Source: Cryptomeria japonica
Taxonomy: Eukaryota > Streptophyta > Pinopsida > Cupressales > Cupressaceae
Assembly (NCBI RefSeq): GCF_030272615.1
Contig: NC_081410.1
Coordinates: 286,007,957-286,071,956, forward strand
Reading direction: 5' to 3'
DNA: 64,000 nt
The number at the start of each line of letters is the position of its first letter. The stretch's first letter is position 1. The position numbers were made by a program, and so were the translations under genes. Below the pieces are notes generated by a model. The model worked only from the letters and a program-made list of their open reading frames with translations, did no database searches and was not told where the DNA came from. Below, piece by piece: positions 25,230-36,955 of the stretch.

Positions 25230-27951
25230 AACACCATGTTTGTCAAAATCTTGTTTCGATGCTATCAGCTTGAGAATCAGGACTTGTGTCTTGAAACCTT
25301 GTTGTGCCTTTAAACATTGATTTTGATGTTTTGAAACTGGAGCTTTTGACCCACACATTCTGAAATGAGGTTCTAAGAGCATGATGTGCATCAAAATCAT
25401 GTTTTGGCACTACAGGCTACGAAATAGGAACTTGCATCTTGAAAGCTTGTTGTGCCTCCAAACAACAATTTTGATGCTTTGAAACCAAATATTTGGAAGC
25501 CTAAGCTCCAAAACAAGGTTCTAAGAGCATGATGTGCATCAAAATCAAATCAGCGCTACTGGATCTAGAATTGGGGCTTGCATCTTGAAACCTTGTTGTG
25601 CATCAAAACACTGATTTTGATGTTCCGAAATGGGGGCTTTCGAGGCACAAGCTTTGAAATGAGGTTCTAAGAGCATGATGTGGGCCCAAAATCAGATTTT
25701 GAAGCTACTAACTCTAGAATCGAGACTTGCATCTTGAAAACTTGTTGTGCCTCCAAACATTGATTTTGATGCTCCAAAACTAGGTCTTTCGAGGCACAAG
25801 CTCCTAAATGGGCTTCTAAGAGAATGATGTGCGTCAAACTGAAATTTTGACGCTACAGGCTCCAGAATAGGGACTTGCTTCTTGAAACCTTGTTGTGCCT
25901 CAAAATATTGATTTTGATGTTCCAAAATCAGGGCTTTCAAGGAACAAGCTCTGAAATGAGGTTCTAAGAGCACGATGTACATCAAAATTGCATTTTGATG
26001 CTATCGACTCTGGAATTAGGACTTGTGTCTTGAAACCTTGATGTGCCTCCAAACACTAATGTTTATGCTCCAAAAATGAGGCTTTTGAGGCACATCCTCT
26101 GAAATGAGGTTCTAGGAACACCATATTTGTCAAAATCATGTTTTGATGCTATTAGCTTGAGAATCAAGACTTGTGTCTTGAAACTCTGTTGTGCCTTTAA
26201 ACATTGATTTTGATGTTTTGAAACTGGATCTTTTGGACTAGGGACTTGCATCTTGAAAGCTTGTTGTTCCTCCAAACAACAATTTTGAGGCATAAGCTCC
26301 AAAATGAGGTTCTAAGAGTAGGATGTGCATCAAAATCATGTTTTGACACTACAGGCTCTGGAATAGGGACTTGCATGTTAAAAGCTTGTTGTGCCTCCAA
26401 ACACCAATTTTGACGCTTCAAAACCAAATATTTTGAGGCATAAGCTTCAAAATAAGGTTCTAAGAGCACGATGTGCATCAAAATCAAATTTTGATGCTAC
26501 CAGCTCCAAAATAAGAACTTGCATCTTGAAACCTTGTTGTGCCTCCAAACATTTTTTTGATGCTCCAAAACTTGGGCTTTTGAGGCACAATTTCTAAAAC
26601 AAGGTTCTAAGAGCAGAATGTGCATCAAAATTGAATTTTGATGCTACTGGCTCTAGAATCGGGGCTTGCCTCTTGAAACCTTGTTGTGCCTCAAAATATT
26701 GATTTTGATGCTGCGAAACCTGGGCTTTCGAGGCACAAGCTTTGAAATGAGGTTCTAAGAGCACGATGTACGCCGAAATCAGATTTTGATGCTATTGACT
26801 CTAGAATCAGGACTTGCATCTTGAAATCTTATTGTGCCTCCAAACATTGATTTTGATGCTCCAAAACTGGGTCTTTCGATGCACAAGCTCGAAAATGAGC
26901 TTCTAAGAGAATGATGTGCATCAAAATGGAATTTTGACGCTACAGGCTCTGAAATAGGGACTTGCTTTTTTACGCTACCAACTCTGGAATTGAGACTTGT
27001 GTCTTGAGACATTGTTGTGCCTCCAAACACTAATTTTTATGCTCCAAAAATGAGGCTTTTAAGGCATAACCTCTGAAACAAGGTTCTAAGACCATGACTT
27101 GCATCAAAATCACGTTTTGATGCTATAGACTCCGTATTACGGACAAGTTTTGAAAGCTTGTTCTTCCTCCAAACACCAATTTTGATGCTTTGAAACCAAA
27201 GATTTTGAGGCATAACCTCAAAAATAAGGTTCTAAGAGCACGATCTGCATAAAAATAAAATTTTGATGCTACCAGCTCCAGAATCAGGACCCGCATCTTG
27301 AAAACTTGTTTTGCCTCCAAATATCAATTTTGATGCTCCAAAACTAGGGCTTTTGAGGCACAATTTCTAAAACAAGTTTCTAAGAGTACAATGTGCATCA
27401 AAATTGAATTTTGATGCCACTGGCTCTAGAATCCAGGCTTGCATCTTGAAACCTTGTTGTGCCTCAAGAAATTGATTTTGATGCTCTGAAACCAAGGCTT
27501 TCGAGGCACAAGCTTCAGAATGACGTTCTAAGAGCATGATGTGCGCCAAAATTAGATTTTGATGCTATTGACTCTAGAATCGGCACTTGCATCTTCAAAC
27601 CTTATGCCTTCAAACATTGATTTTAATGCTCCAAATCCGGGTGTTTCGAGGCACAAGCTCCAAAATGAGCTTCTAAGATAATGATGTGCATCAAAATGGA
27701 ATTTTGACACTACAGGCTCTGGAATAGGGACTTGCTTCTTGAAACCTTGTTTTGCCTCAAAACATTGATTTTAATGTTCCAAAATTAGGGCTTTCAAGGC
27801 ACAAGCTCTGAAATGAGGTTCTAAGAGCACGATGTACATCAAATTTGGGTTTTGATGCTACCAACTTTGCAATTGGGACTTGTGCTTGAAACCTTGTCAT
27901 GCCTCCAAAAATGAGGCTTCTGAGGCACAACCTCCAAAATGAGGTTCTAAG
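25230..27951. repeat. Array segment 9: rearranged units, one without A
   Basis: 25230-26116 has a C/D hybrid (25526-25671). 26117-27090 starts with an A/B fusion of 200 bp (26117-26316), then B, C, D, E and an F/G fusion of 183 bp (26908-27090). The next monomer is B (27091-27236), so the A is missing; C, D, E (145 bp), F and a 126-bp G (27826-27951) follow. Confidence 0.82.
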
Positions 27952-30525
27952 AACACCATGTTTGTCAAAATCATGTTTTGACACTATCAGCTTGAGAATC
28001 GGGAATTGTGTCATGAAACCTTGTTGTTTCTTTAAACATTGATTTTGATGTTTCGAAACATGAGCTTTCAAGCCACACACTCCAAAATGAGGTTCGAAGA
28101 GGACGATGTGCATCAAAATCACAGTTTGACACTACAGGCTCCATAATAGGGCCTCTTGAAAGCTTGTTGTGCCTCCAAACACAAATTTTGATGATTCGAA
28201 ACTGAATATTTTGAGGCATAAGCTCCAAAACAAGGTTCTAAGAGCACGATATGCATCAAAATCAAATTTTGATGCTAGCGGCTCCAAAATCATGGCTTGC
28301 ATCTTGAAACCTTGTTTTGCCTCCGAACATTGATTTTGATGCTCCAAAACTGGGACTTTTGAGGCACAATTTCTAAAACATGGTTCTAAGAACACAATGT
28401 GCATCAAAATTGAATTTTGATGCTACTGGCTCTAGAATTGGGGCTTGCATCTTGAAACCTTGTTGTGCCTCAAGAAACTAATTTTGATGCTCCGAAACCA
28501 AGGCTTTTGAGGCACAAGCTTCAGAATGACATTCTAAGAGCACGATGTGTGCCAAAATTAGATTTTGACACTATTGACTCTAGAATTGACACTTGCATCT
28601 TCAAACCTTGTTGTGCCTCCAAACATTGATTTTGATGCTCCAATCTGGGTCTTTCAAGGCACAAGCTCCGAAATTAGCTTCTAAGAGAATGATGTGCATC
28701 AAAATGGAATTTTGATGCTATAGGTCTAGAAAAGGGACTTGCTTCTAGAACCCTTGTTTTGCCTCAAAACATTGATTTTAATTTTCCAAAATTAGGGTTT
28801 TCAAGGCACAAGCTCCGAAATGAGGTTCTAAGAGCATGATGTACATCAAATTTGGGTTTTGATGCTACCGACTTTGGAATTGGGACTTGTGCTTGAAACC
28901 TTTTCGTGCCTCCAAAAATGAGGCTTTTGAGGCACAACCTCCAAAATGAGGTTCTAAGAACATCATGTTTGTCAAAATCGTGTTTTGATGCTATCAACTT
29001 GAGAATCGGGACTTGTGTCATGAAACATTGTTGTTTCTTTAAACATTGATTTTTGATGTTTTGAAACATGAGCTTTCAAACCACATGCTCCAAAATGAGG
29101 TTCGAAGAGCACGATGTGCATCAAAATCATGTTTTAACACTACAGGCTCCATAATAGGGCCTCTTGAAAGCTTGTTATGCCTCCAAACATGAATTTTGAT
29201 GATTCGAAACCGAAGATTTTGAGGCATAAGCTCCAAAACAAGGTTCTAAGAGCACGATATGCATCAAAATCAAATTTTGACGCTAGTGGCTCCAAAATTA
29301 GGACTTGCATCTTGAAACCTTGTTTTGCCTCCAATCATCGATTTTGATGCTCCAAAACTAGGACTTTTGAGGCACAATTTCTAAAACACAGTTCTAAGAA
29401 CACAATGTGCATCAAAATTGAATTTTGATGATACTGGCTCTAGAATCGGGGCTTGCACTTCAAACCTTGTTTTGCCTCAAAACACTGATTTTGATGCTCC
29501 AAAACCAGGGCTTTTGAGGGACAAGCTTTGAAATGAGCTCTAAGAGAATTATGTGCATCAAAATGGGACAAGCTTCGAAATGAGCTCTAAGAGAATTATG
29601 TGCATCAAAATGGAATTTTGATGCTATAGGCTCCTGAATAGGGATTTGCTTCTTGAAACCTTGTTGTGCCTTAAAACATTTATTTGTATGTTCCAAAGTC
29701 AAGGCTTTCAAGGCACAAGCTCTGAAATGAGGTTCTAAGAGCACGATGTACATCAAAATTGTGTTTTGATTCTATCGACTCTGGAATTGGGACTTGTGTC
29801 TTGAAACCTTGTTGTGCCTCCAAACACTAATTTTTATGATCCCAAACTGGGGCTTTCGAGGCACAAGCTCCTAAATAAGTTTCTAAGAGTAAAATGTGCT
29901 TCAAAATCACATTTTGACACTACCGGCTTTGGAATCGGGACTTGCGTCTTGAAACCTTATTGTCCCTCCAAACACCAATTTTGATATTCCAAAACTAGGG
30001 CATTCGAGGTGCAATATTCGAAACAAGGTTCTAAGAAAATGATGTGCATCAAAATTGAATTTTGATGCTACCAGCATAAGAATTGGGACTTGCATCTTGA
30101 AACCTTGTTGTGCCTCCAAACATTGATTTTGATGTTGCAAAATCAAAGCTTTCAAGGCACAAACTCCGAAATGAGGTTCTCAAAGCATGATGTACATCAA
30201 AATTGCATTTTCATGCTACTGACTCTAGAATTGGGACTTGTGTCTTGAAACCTTGTTGTGCCTCCAAACACAAATTTTAACGCTACAGGCTTTGGAATAG
30301 GGACTTGCTTCTTGAAATGATTTTGATGTTACAAAATCGGGGCTTTCAAGGCAAAAGCTCTGAAATGAGATTCTAAGAGTACGATGTACATCAAAATTGT
30401 GTTTTGATGCTACCAACTTTGCAATTGGGACTTGTGTCTTGAAACCTTGTTGTGCCTCCAAACACAAATTTTTATACTCCAAAAATGAGGCTTTTGAGGC
30501 ACAATGTCCGAAATGAGGTTCTAAG
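27952..30525. repeat. Array segment 10: recently duplicated unit and type H region
   Basis: 27952-28958 is a full unit of 1007 bp whose B is 143 bp and G 126 bp; the same two shortened monomers recur one unit along or back. From 28959: A, B (143 bp), C, D, a 47-bp tandem duplication (29520-29613), F, G/H (29740-29887), H (29888-30035, the best full H copy), an unusual monomer (30036-30183) with CCAGCATAAGAATTGGG, a G/F fusion of 194 bp (30184-30377), and G (30378-30525). Confidence 0.8.
29520..29613. repeat. 47-bp tandem duplication at a D-F joint
   Basis: Copies at 29520-29566 and 29567-29613 differ at one base (GCTTTG versus GCTTCG, again a CpG-type change). The duplication covers the end of one monomer and the start of F, so it crosses a monomer boundary. 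Confidence 0.92.
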
Positions 30526-31971
30526 AACACCATGTTTGTCAAAATCGTGTTTTGATGCTATCATCTTGAGAATCAAGAATTGTGTCTTCTAACCTTGTTG
30601 TGCCTTTCAACATTGATTTTGATGTTTTGAAACTAGATCTTTTGAGCCACGCATTCTGAAACGAGGTTCTAAGAGCACGATGTGCATCAAAATCATTTTT
30701 TGACACTACAGGCTCCATAATAGGGACTTGTGTCTTGAAAGCTTGTTGTGCCTCCAAACACCAATTTGGATGCTTCGAAACCCATGATTTTGAGTCATAA
30801 GCTCCAAAACAAGGTTCTAAGAGAACGATGTGTGTCAAAATCAAATTTTGATGCTACTGGCTCTAGAATCAGGACATGAATCTTGAAACCTTGTTGGGCC
30901 TCCAAACATCGATTTTGATGCTAAAAAACTGGGGCTTTTGAGGCACAATTTCTAAAACAGGGTTCTAAAAGTACAATGTTCATCAAAATTGAATTTTGAT
31001 GCTACTGGCTCTAGAATCAAGGCTTGCATCTTGAAACCTTGTTGTGCCTCAAAACACTAATTTTGATGCTCTAAAATTAGGGCGTTCAAGGCACAAACTT
31101 TGAAATGAGGTTCTAAGAGCACGATGTGCACCAAAATCAGATTTTGATGTTATTGACTCTAGAATCGGGACTTGCATCTTGAAACCTTGTTGTGCCTCCA
31201 AACATTGATTTTGATACTCCAAAACTGGGTATTTCAAGGCACAAGCTCTGAAATGAGCTTCTAGGAGAATGATGTGCATAAGAATGGAATTTTGACACTA
31301 CAGGCTCCAAAATAGGGAATTCAGAATTGTGTCTTGAAACATTGTTGTTCCTCCAAACATTAATTTTTGTGCTCCAAAAATGAGGCTTTTGAGGCACGAC
31401 CTTCAAAATGAAGTTCTAAAAATACCATGTTTCTCAAAATCATGTTTTTACGATATCATCTTGAGAATCAGGACTTGTGTCATGAAACGAGGATCTAAGA
31501 GCATGATGTGCATCAAAATCACGTTTTGACACTACACGCTCTGGAATAGGGACTTGCTTCTTGAAATCTTGTTGTGCCTCCAAACACCAGTTTTGATGCT
31601 TCGACCTTGAAGATTTTGAGGCATAAGCTCCAAAAGAAGGTTCTCAGAGCACGATGCACGTTAAAATCAAATTTTGATGCTATCAGCTTGAGAATCAGGA
31701 CTTCCATCTTGAAACCTTGTTGTGCCTCCAAACATCGATTTTGATGCTCCAAAACTGGGGCTTTTGAGGTACAATTTCTAAAATAGGGCTTTCAAGGCAT
31801 AAGCTCTGAAATCATGTTCTAAGAGCATGATGTACATCAAAATTGTGTTTTGACACTATCGACTCTAGAATTTGGACTCGGGTTTTGAAACCTTGCTGTG
31901 CCTCCAAACACTAATTTTTATGCTGCAAAAATGAGGCTTTTCTGGAAAGACCTCTGAAATGATGTTCTAAG

Positions 31972-32119
31972 AACACCATGTTTGTCAAAATTGTGTTTTG
32001 ATGCTATCAGCTTGAGAATTGGGACTTGTGTCTTGAAACCTTTTTGTGCCTTTAAACATTGATTTTGATGTTTTGAAACTAGAGATTTCAAGTCATGCGC
32101 TCTGAAATGAGGATCTAAG
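31972..32119. repeat. Monomer type A (reference copy)
   Basis: Type A is recognised by AACACCATGTTTGTC at its start, CTATCAGCTTGAGAAT, the phrase TGTGCCTTTAAACATTG where other types have TGCCTCCAAACA, and GATGTTTTGAAACT followed by GAGCCACA. It follows G and precedes B. It is the easiest landmark for counting HOR units; about 60 A or A-derived copies occur in the window. Confidence 0.88.
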
Positions 32120-32267
32120 AGCATGATGTGCATTAAAATCATGTTTTAACACTACAAGCTCTGGAATAGGGACTTACTTCTTGAAGGCTTGTTGTGCCTC
32201 CAAACACCAATTTTGATGGTTCAAAACCGAAGATTTTGAGGCATAAGCTCCAAAACAAGGTTCTAAA
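32120..32267. repeat. Monomer type B (reference copy)
   Basis: Type B is recognised by a GACACTACAGGCTC-like block, GGAATAGGGACTTGC, TTGAAAGCTTGTTGTG (AAAG where others have AAAC), CAAACACCAATTTTGATG, and AAGATTTTGAGGCATAAGC near the end. It lies between A and C. Confidence 0.87.
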
Positions 32268-32415
32268 AGCACGATGTGCGTCAAAATCAAATTTTGACAC
32301 TACAGGCTCTAGAATCAAGACTTGCATCTTGAAACCTTGTTGTGCCTCCAAACATTGATTTTGTTGCGCCAAAACTGGGGCTTTTGAGGCACAATTTCTA
32401 AATCAAGGTTCTAAG
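32268..32415. repeat. Monomer type C (reference copy)
   Basis: Type C is recognised by CAAAATCAAATTTTGA at the dyad, AGAATCAGGACTTGCATC in most copies (AGAATCAAGAC in this one), CCTCCAAACATCGATTTTG and, most clearly, GAGGCACAATTTCTAAAACA instead of GAGGCACAAGCTCCGAAA. It lies between B and D. Confidence 0.86.
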
Positions 32416-32563
32416 AGCACAATGTGCATCAAAATTGAATTTTGATGCTACTGGCTCTAGAATTAGGGTGTGCATCTTGAAACCTTGTTGTGCCTCAAAA
32501 CACTGATTTTGATGCTCCAAAACTGGGGCTTTCGAGGAACAAACTTCGAAATGAGGTTCTAAG
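32416..32563. repeat. Monomer type D (reference copy)
   Basis: Type D is recognised by CATCAAAATT-G-AATTTTGATG (a 21-bp near-perfect palindrome), GCTACTGGCTCTAGAAT, GGGGCTTGCATC in many copies, and TGCCTCAAAACACTGATTTT. It lies between C and E. In the right-hand domain a second version (D') carries CAAACTTGAATTTTGATG. Confidence 0.87.
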
Positions 32564-32711
32564 AGCACGATGTGCACCAAAATCAGATTTTGATACTATT
32601 GACTCTAGAATCGGGACTTGCATCTTAAAACCTTGTTGTGCCTCCAAACATTGATTTTGATGCTCCAAAACTGGGTCTTTCGAGGCACAAGCTCCGAAAT
32701 GAGCTTCTAAG
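32564..32711. repeat. Monomer type E (reference copy)
   Basis: Type E is recognised by TGCGCCAAAATCAGATTTTGA or TGCACCAAAATCAG, GCTATTGACTCTAGAATC, CTGGGTCTTTCGAGGC and the end GAGCTTCTAAG, where all other types have GAGGTTCTAAG or similar. It lies between D and F. Confidence 0.88.
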
Positions 32712-32859
32712 ATAAATATGTGCGTCAAAATAGAATTTTGATGCTACAGGCTCTAGAATAGGGACATGCTTCTTGCAACCTTGTTGTGCCTTATTACATT
32801 GATTTTGATGTTCCAAAATTAGAGCTTTCAAGGCACAAGCTCCGAAATGAGGTTCTAAG
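32712..32859. repeat. Monomer type F (reference copy)
   Basis: Type F starts AGAATGATGTG and is recognised by TCAAAATGGAATTTTGA (AAATAGAA in this copy), GGAATAGGGACTTGCTTC, TGCCTCAAAACATTGATTTT (altered to TGCCTTATTACATTG in this copy) and GATGTTCCAAAATCAGGGC. It lies between E and G. The retrotransposon at 62733 is inserted in an F copy. Confidence 0.88.
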
Positions 32860-33007
32860 AGCACGATGTACATCAAAATTGTGTTTTGACGCTACCAACT
32901 CTAGAATTCAGACTAGTGTCTTGAAACATTGTTGTGCTTGCAAACACTAATTTTTATGCTCCAAAAATGAGGCTTTTGATGCACAACCCTTGAAATGAGG
33001 TTCTAAG
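32860..33007. repeat. Monomer type G (reference copy)
   Basis: Type G is recognised by GATGTACATCAAAATT, GGAATTGGGACTTGTGTC, CAAACACTAATTTTTATG and CTCCAAAAATGAGGC. It closes the HOR and is followed by A. Confidence 0.88.
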
Positions 33008-34042
33008 AACACCATGTTTGTCAAAATCATGTTTTAACGCTATTGGCTTGAGAATCGAGACTTGTGTCTAGAAACATTGGTGTGCCTTTAAACATTGCTT
33101 CTGATGTTTGGAAACTGAAGCTTTCTAGACAACGCTTGGAAACGAGGTGCTAAGAGCATGATGTGCATCAAAATTATGTTTTGACATTACAGGATCCAGA
33201 ATAGGGACTTGCATCTTGAAAGCTTGTTGTGCCTACAAACACCAATTTGGATGCTTTGGAACCAAAGATTTTGAGGCATAAGCTCCAAAACAAGGTTCTA
33301 AAAGCATGATGTGCATCATAATCAAATTCTGAGGCTACCAGCTCCAAAATCAGGACTTGCATCTTGGAACCTTGTTTTGCCTCCAAACATCGATTTTGAT
33401 GCTCCAAAACTGGGGCTTTTGAGGCACAATTTCTAAAATAGGGTTCTAAGAGCATAATGTGCATCAAAATTGAATTTTGATGCTACTGGTTTTAGAATCG
33501 CGGCTTGCATCTTGAAATCTTGTTGTGCCTCAAAAGACTAATTTTGATACTCAGAAACTGGGGCTTTTGAGGCACAAGCTTTGAAATGAGGTTCTAAGAC
33601 CATGATGTGTGCCAAAATTAGATTTTGATGCTATTGAGTCTAGAATCGAGACTTGTAGCTTGAAACCTTGTTGTGCCTCCAAACATTGATTTTGATGCTC
33701 CAAAACAAGGTCTTTTGAGTCACAAGCTCTTAAATGAGCTTCTAAGAGAATGATGTGCATCAAAATGGAATTTTGATGCTATAGGCTCCGGAATAGGCAC
33801 TTGCTTCTTGAAATCTTGTTGTGCCTCAAAACATTGATTTTGATGTTCCAAAATCAGGGCTTTCAAGGCACAAGCTTTGAAATGAGGTTCTAAGAGAACG
33901 ATGTACATTAAAATTGTGTTTTGATGCTACCGACTCTAGAATTGGGACTTGTGTCTTGAAACCTTGTTGTGCCTTCAAACACTAATTTTTATGCTCCAAA
34001 AACAAGGCTTTTGATGCACAACCTCCAAAATGAGGTTCTAAG

Positions 34043-36955
34043 AACACCATGTTTGTAAAAATTATGTTTTGATGATATCAGCTTGAGAATCAGGACTTGT
34101 GTCTTGAAACATTATTGTGCCTTTAAACATTGCTTTTGATGTTTCAAAACTAGAGCTTTTGAGCCACACACTATGAAATGAGTTATAAGAGCACGATTTG
34201 CATCAAAATCATGTTTTGACACTATAGGCTCCGGAATAGGGACTTGCGTCTTAAAATCTTGTTGTACCTCCAAACACCAATTTTGATGATTCAAAACACA
34301 ATATTTTGAGGCATAAGCTCCAAAACAAGGTTCTGAGAGAACGATGTGCATCAAAATCAACTTTTGACTCTACTAGATCCAGAATCAGGACTTGCATGTC
34401 GAAATCTTGTAATGCCTCCAAACAATGATTTTGATGCTCCAAAATTGGGATTTTTGAGGCACAAGCTCTGAAATGAGCTTCTAAGAGAAATATGTGTGTC
34501 AAAATGGAATTTTGACGCTACAGGCTCTGGAATAGGGACTTGCTTCTTGAAACCTTGTTGTGCCTAAAAAAATTGATTTTGATGTTCCAAAATCATGACT
34601 TTCAAGGCATGATGTATATCAAAATTGGGTTTTGATGCTAATGACTTTGGAATTTGGAATTGTGTCTTGAAACCATTTTGTGCCTCTAAACACTAATTTT
34701 TATGCTCCAACAACGAGGCTTTTGAGGCATGACCTCCGAAATGAGGTTCCAAGAACATCATTTTTATCAAAATTGTGTTTTGACACTATCAGCTTGAGAA
34801 TTTGGACTTGTGTCTTGAAACCTTATTATGCCTTTAAACGTTGATTTTGATGTTTTGAAACTGGAGCTTTCGAGCCATAGGCTTCGAAACGAGGTTCGGA
34901 GAGCACGATGTGCATCAAAATCACATTTTGACACTATAGGTTCCGAAATAGGGACTTGCGTCTTTAAATCTTGTTGTGCCTCCAAATACCAATTTTGATG
35001 CTCCGAAACTGAAGATTTTGAGGCATAATCTCCAAAACAAGGTTCTAAGAGCACGATATGTGTTAAAATCAAATTTTGATGCTACTAGCTCCAGAATCAG
35101 GACTTGCATGTTGAAACCTTGTTGTGCCTCCAAACATCGATTTTGATGCTCCAAAATTGGGGCTTTTGAGGCACAATTTCTAAAACAGGGTTCTAAGAGC
35201 ACAATTTGCATCAAAATTGAAGTTTGATGCTACTTGCTCTAGAATTGGTGCTTGCATCTTGAAACCTTGTTGTGCCTCAAAACACTGATTTTGATGCTTT
35301 GAAACCATGGCTTTCGAGGCACAAGCTTCAAAATGAGGTACTAAGAGCACGATGTGCGCCAAAATCAGATTTTGATGCTATTGACTCTAGAATTGAAAAT
35401 TACATCTTTGAACCTTGTTGTGCCTCCACATGTTGATTTTGATGCTCAAAAACTAGGTCTTTCGAAGCACAAGCTCTGAAATGAGCTTCTAAGAGAATGA
35501 TGTGTGTTAAAACGAAATTTTGACGATATTAGCTCTGAATTAGGGACTTGCTTCTTAAAACCTTGTTCTGCCCCAAAACATTGATTTTGATGTTCCAAAA
35601 TGAGGGCTTTCAAGCCACAAGGTCTGAAATGAGGTCTTAAGAGCACGATGTACATCAAAATTGCATTTTGACACTACCAACTTTGGAATTGGGACTTGTT
35701 TCTTGAAACCTTGTTGTGCTTCCAAACACTAATTTTTATGCTCCAAAAATGTGGCTTTTGAGGCACGACCTCCAAAATGAGGTTCTAAGAGCACAATGTG
35801 CACAAGCTTCGAAATGAGGTTCTAAGAGCACGATGTGCACCAAAATCAGATTTTAACGCTATTGACTCTAGAATCGGGACTTGCATCTTGAAACATTGTT
35901 GTGCCTCCAAAAATTGATTTTGATGCTCCAAAAGTGGGTCTTTCGAGGCACAAGCTCCGAAATGAGCTTCTAAGAGAATGATGTCCGTCAAATTGGAATT
36001 TTGATGCTAAGGGCTCTAGAATAGGGACTTGCTTCTTGAAACCTTGTTGTGCCTCAAAACATTGATTTTGATGTTCCAAAATCAGGGCGTTCAAGGCAGA
36101 AGCTCCAAAATAGGGACGAACTTGCATCTTGAAAGTTTGTTGTGCCTCCAAAGACCAATTTTGATGCTTCAAAACTGAAGATTTTGAGGCATAAGCTCCA
36201 AAAATAGATTCTAAGAGCACGATGTGCTTCAAAATCAAATTTTGATGCTACCAGCTCCAGAATCAGGACTTGCATCTTGAAACCTTATTGTTCCACCAAA
36301 CATCGATTTTGATGCTCCGAAACTAGGGCTTTTGAGGCACAATTTCTAAAACCCGGTTCTAAGAGCACAATGTGCATCAAAATTGAATTTTGATGCTACT
36401 AACTCTAGAATCAAGGCTTGCATATTGAAACCTTGTTGTGCCTCAAAACACTGATTTTGATGATCTGAAACTAGGGCTTTCGAGGCAGAAGCTTCGAAAG
36501 CAGGTTCGAAGAGCATGATGTGCATCAAATTCAAATTTTGATGCTATTGACTCTAGAATCGGGACTTGCATCTTGAAACCTTGTTATGCCTCCAAACGTT
36601 GATTTTGATGCTCCAAAATTGGGTCTCTCAAGGCACAAGCTCTGAAATGAGCTTCTAAGAGAATGATCTGCGTCCAAATAGAATTTTGACACTACAGGCT
36701 CAGGAATAGGGACTTGCTTCTTGAAACCTTGTTGTGCCTTAGAACATTGATTTTGATATTCCCAAATCAAGGCTTTCAAGGCACAAGCTCTGAAATGAGG
36801 TTCTAAGAGCACGATGTACATTAAAATTGCATTTTGATGCTACCGACTCTAGAATTGTGACTTGTGTCTTCAAACCTTTTTGTGCCTCCAAACACTATTT
36901 TTTATGCTCCAAAAACAAGGCTTTTCAGGCACAACCTCCGAAATGGGGTTCTAAG
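34043..36955. repeat. Array segment 12: units with small fragments
   Basis: 34043-34753 is A, B, C/E hybrid (34338-34485), F lacking its tail, G. 34754-35789 is a full unit. It is followed by a 37-bp D remnant (35790-35826), E, an F/B fusion of 241 bp (35975-36215, skipping G and A), then C, D, E, F, G to 36955. Confidence 0.82.

Larger units (their letters stand above)
31972..33007. repeat. Type higher-order repeat unit A-B-C-D-E-F-G (1036 bp)
   Basis: This is the cleanest full unit: seven monomers, each exactly 148 bp, in canonical order. It is used here as the reference for naming monomers elsewhere. Other units with the full A-to-G order and about 1036 bp are 5894-6929, 8539-9574, 10897-11933, 12378-13412, 14250-15285, 17177-18210, 19083-20118, 22272-23307, 33008-34042, 34754-35789, 41123-42157 and 44596-45631. 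Confidence 0.9.
30526..34042. repeat. Array segment 11: four HOR units including the type unit
   Basis: 30526-31420 ends in an F/G fusion of 155 bp (31266-31420). 31421-31971 is strongly reduced: a 79-bp A (31421-31499), B, a C/F fusion of 176 bp (31648-31823), G. 31972-33007 is the type unit. 33008-34042 is full (A 147 bp). Confidence 0.86.
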
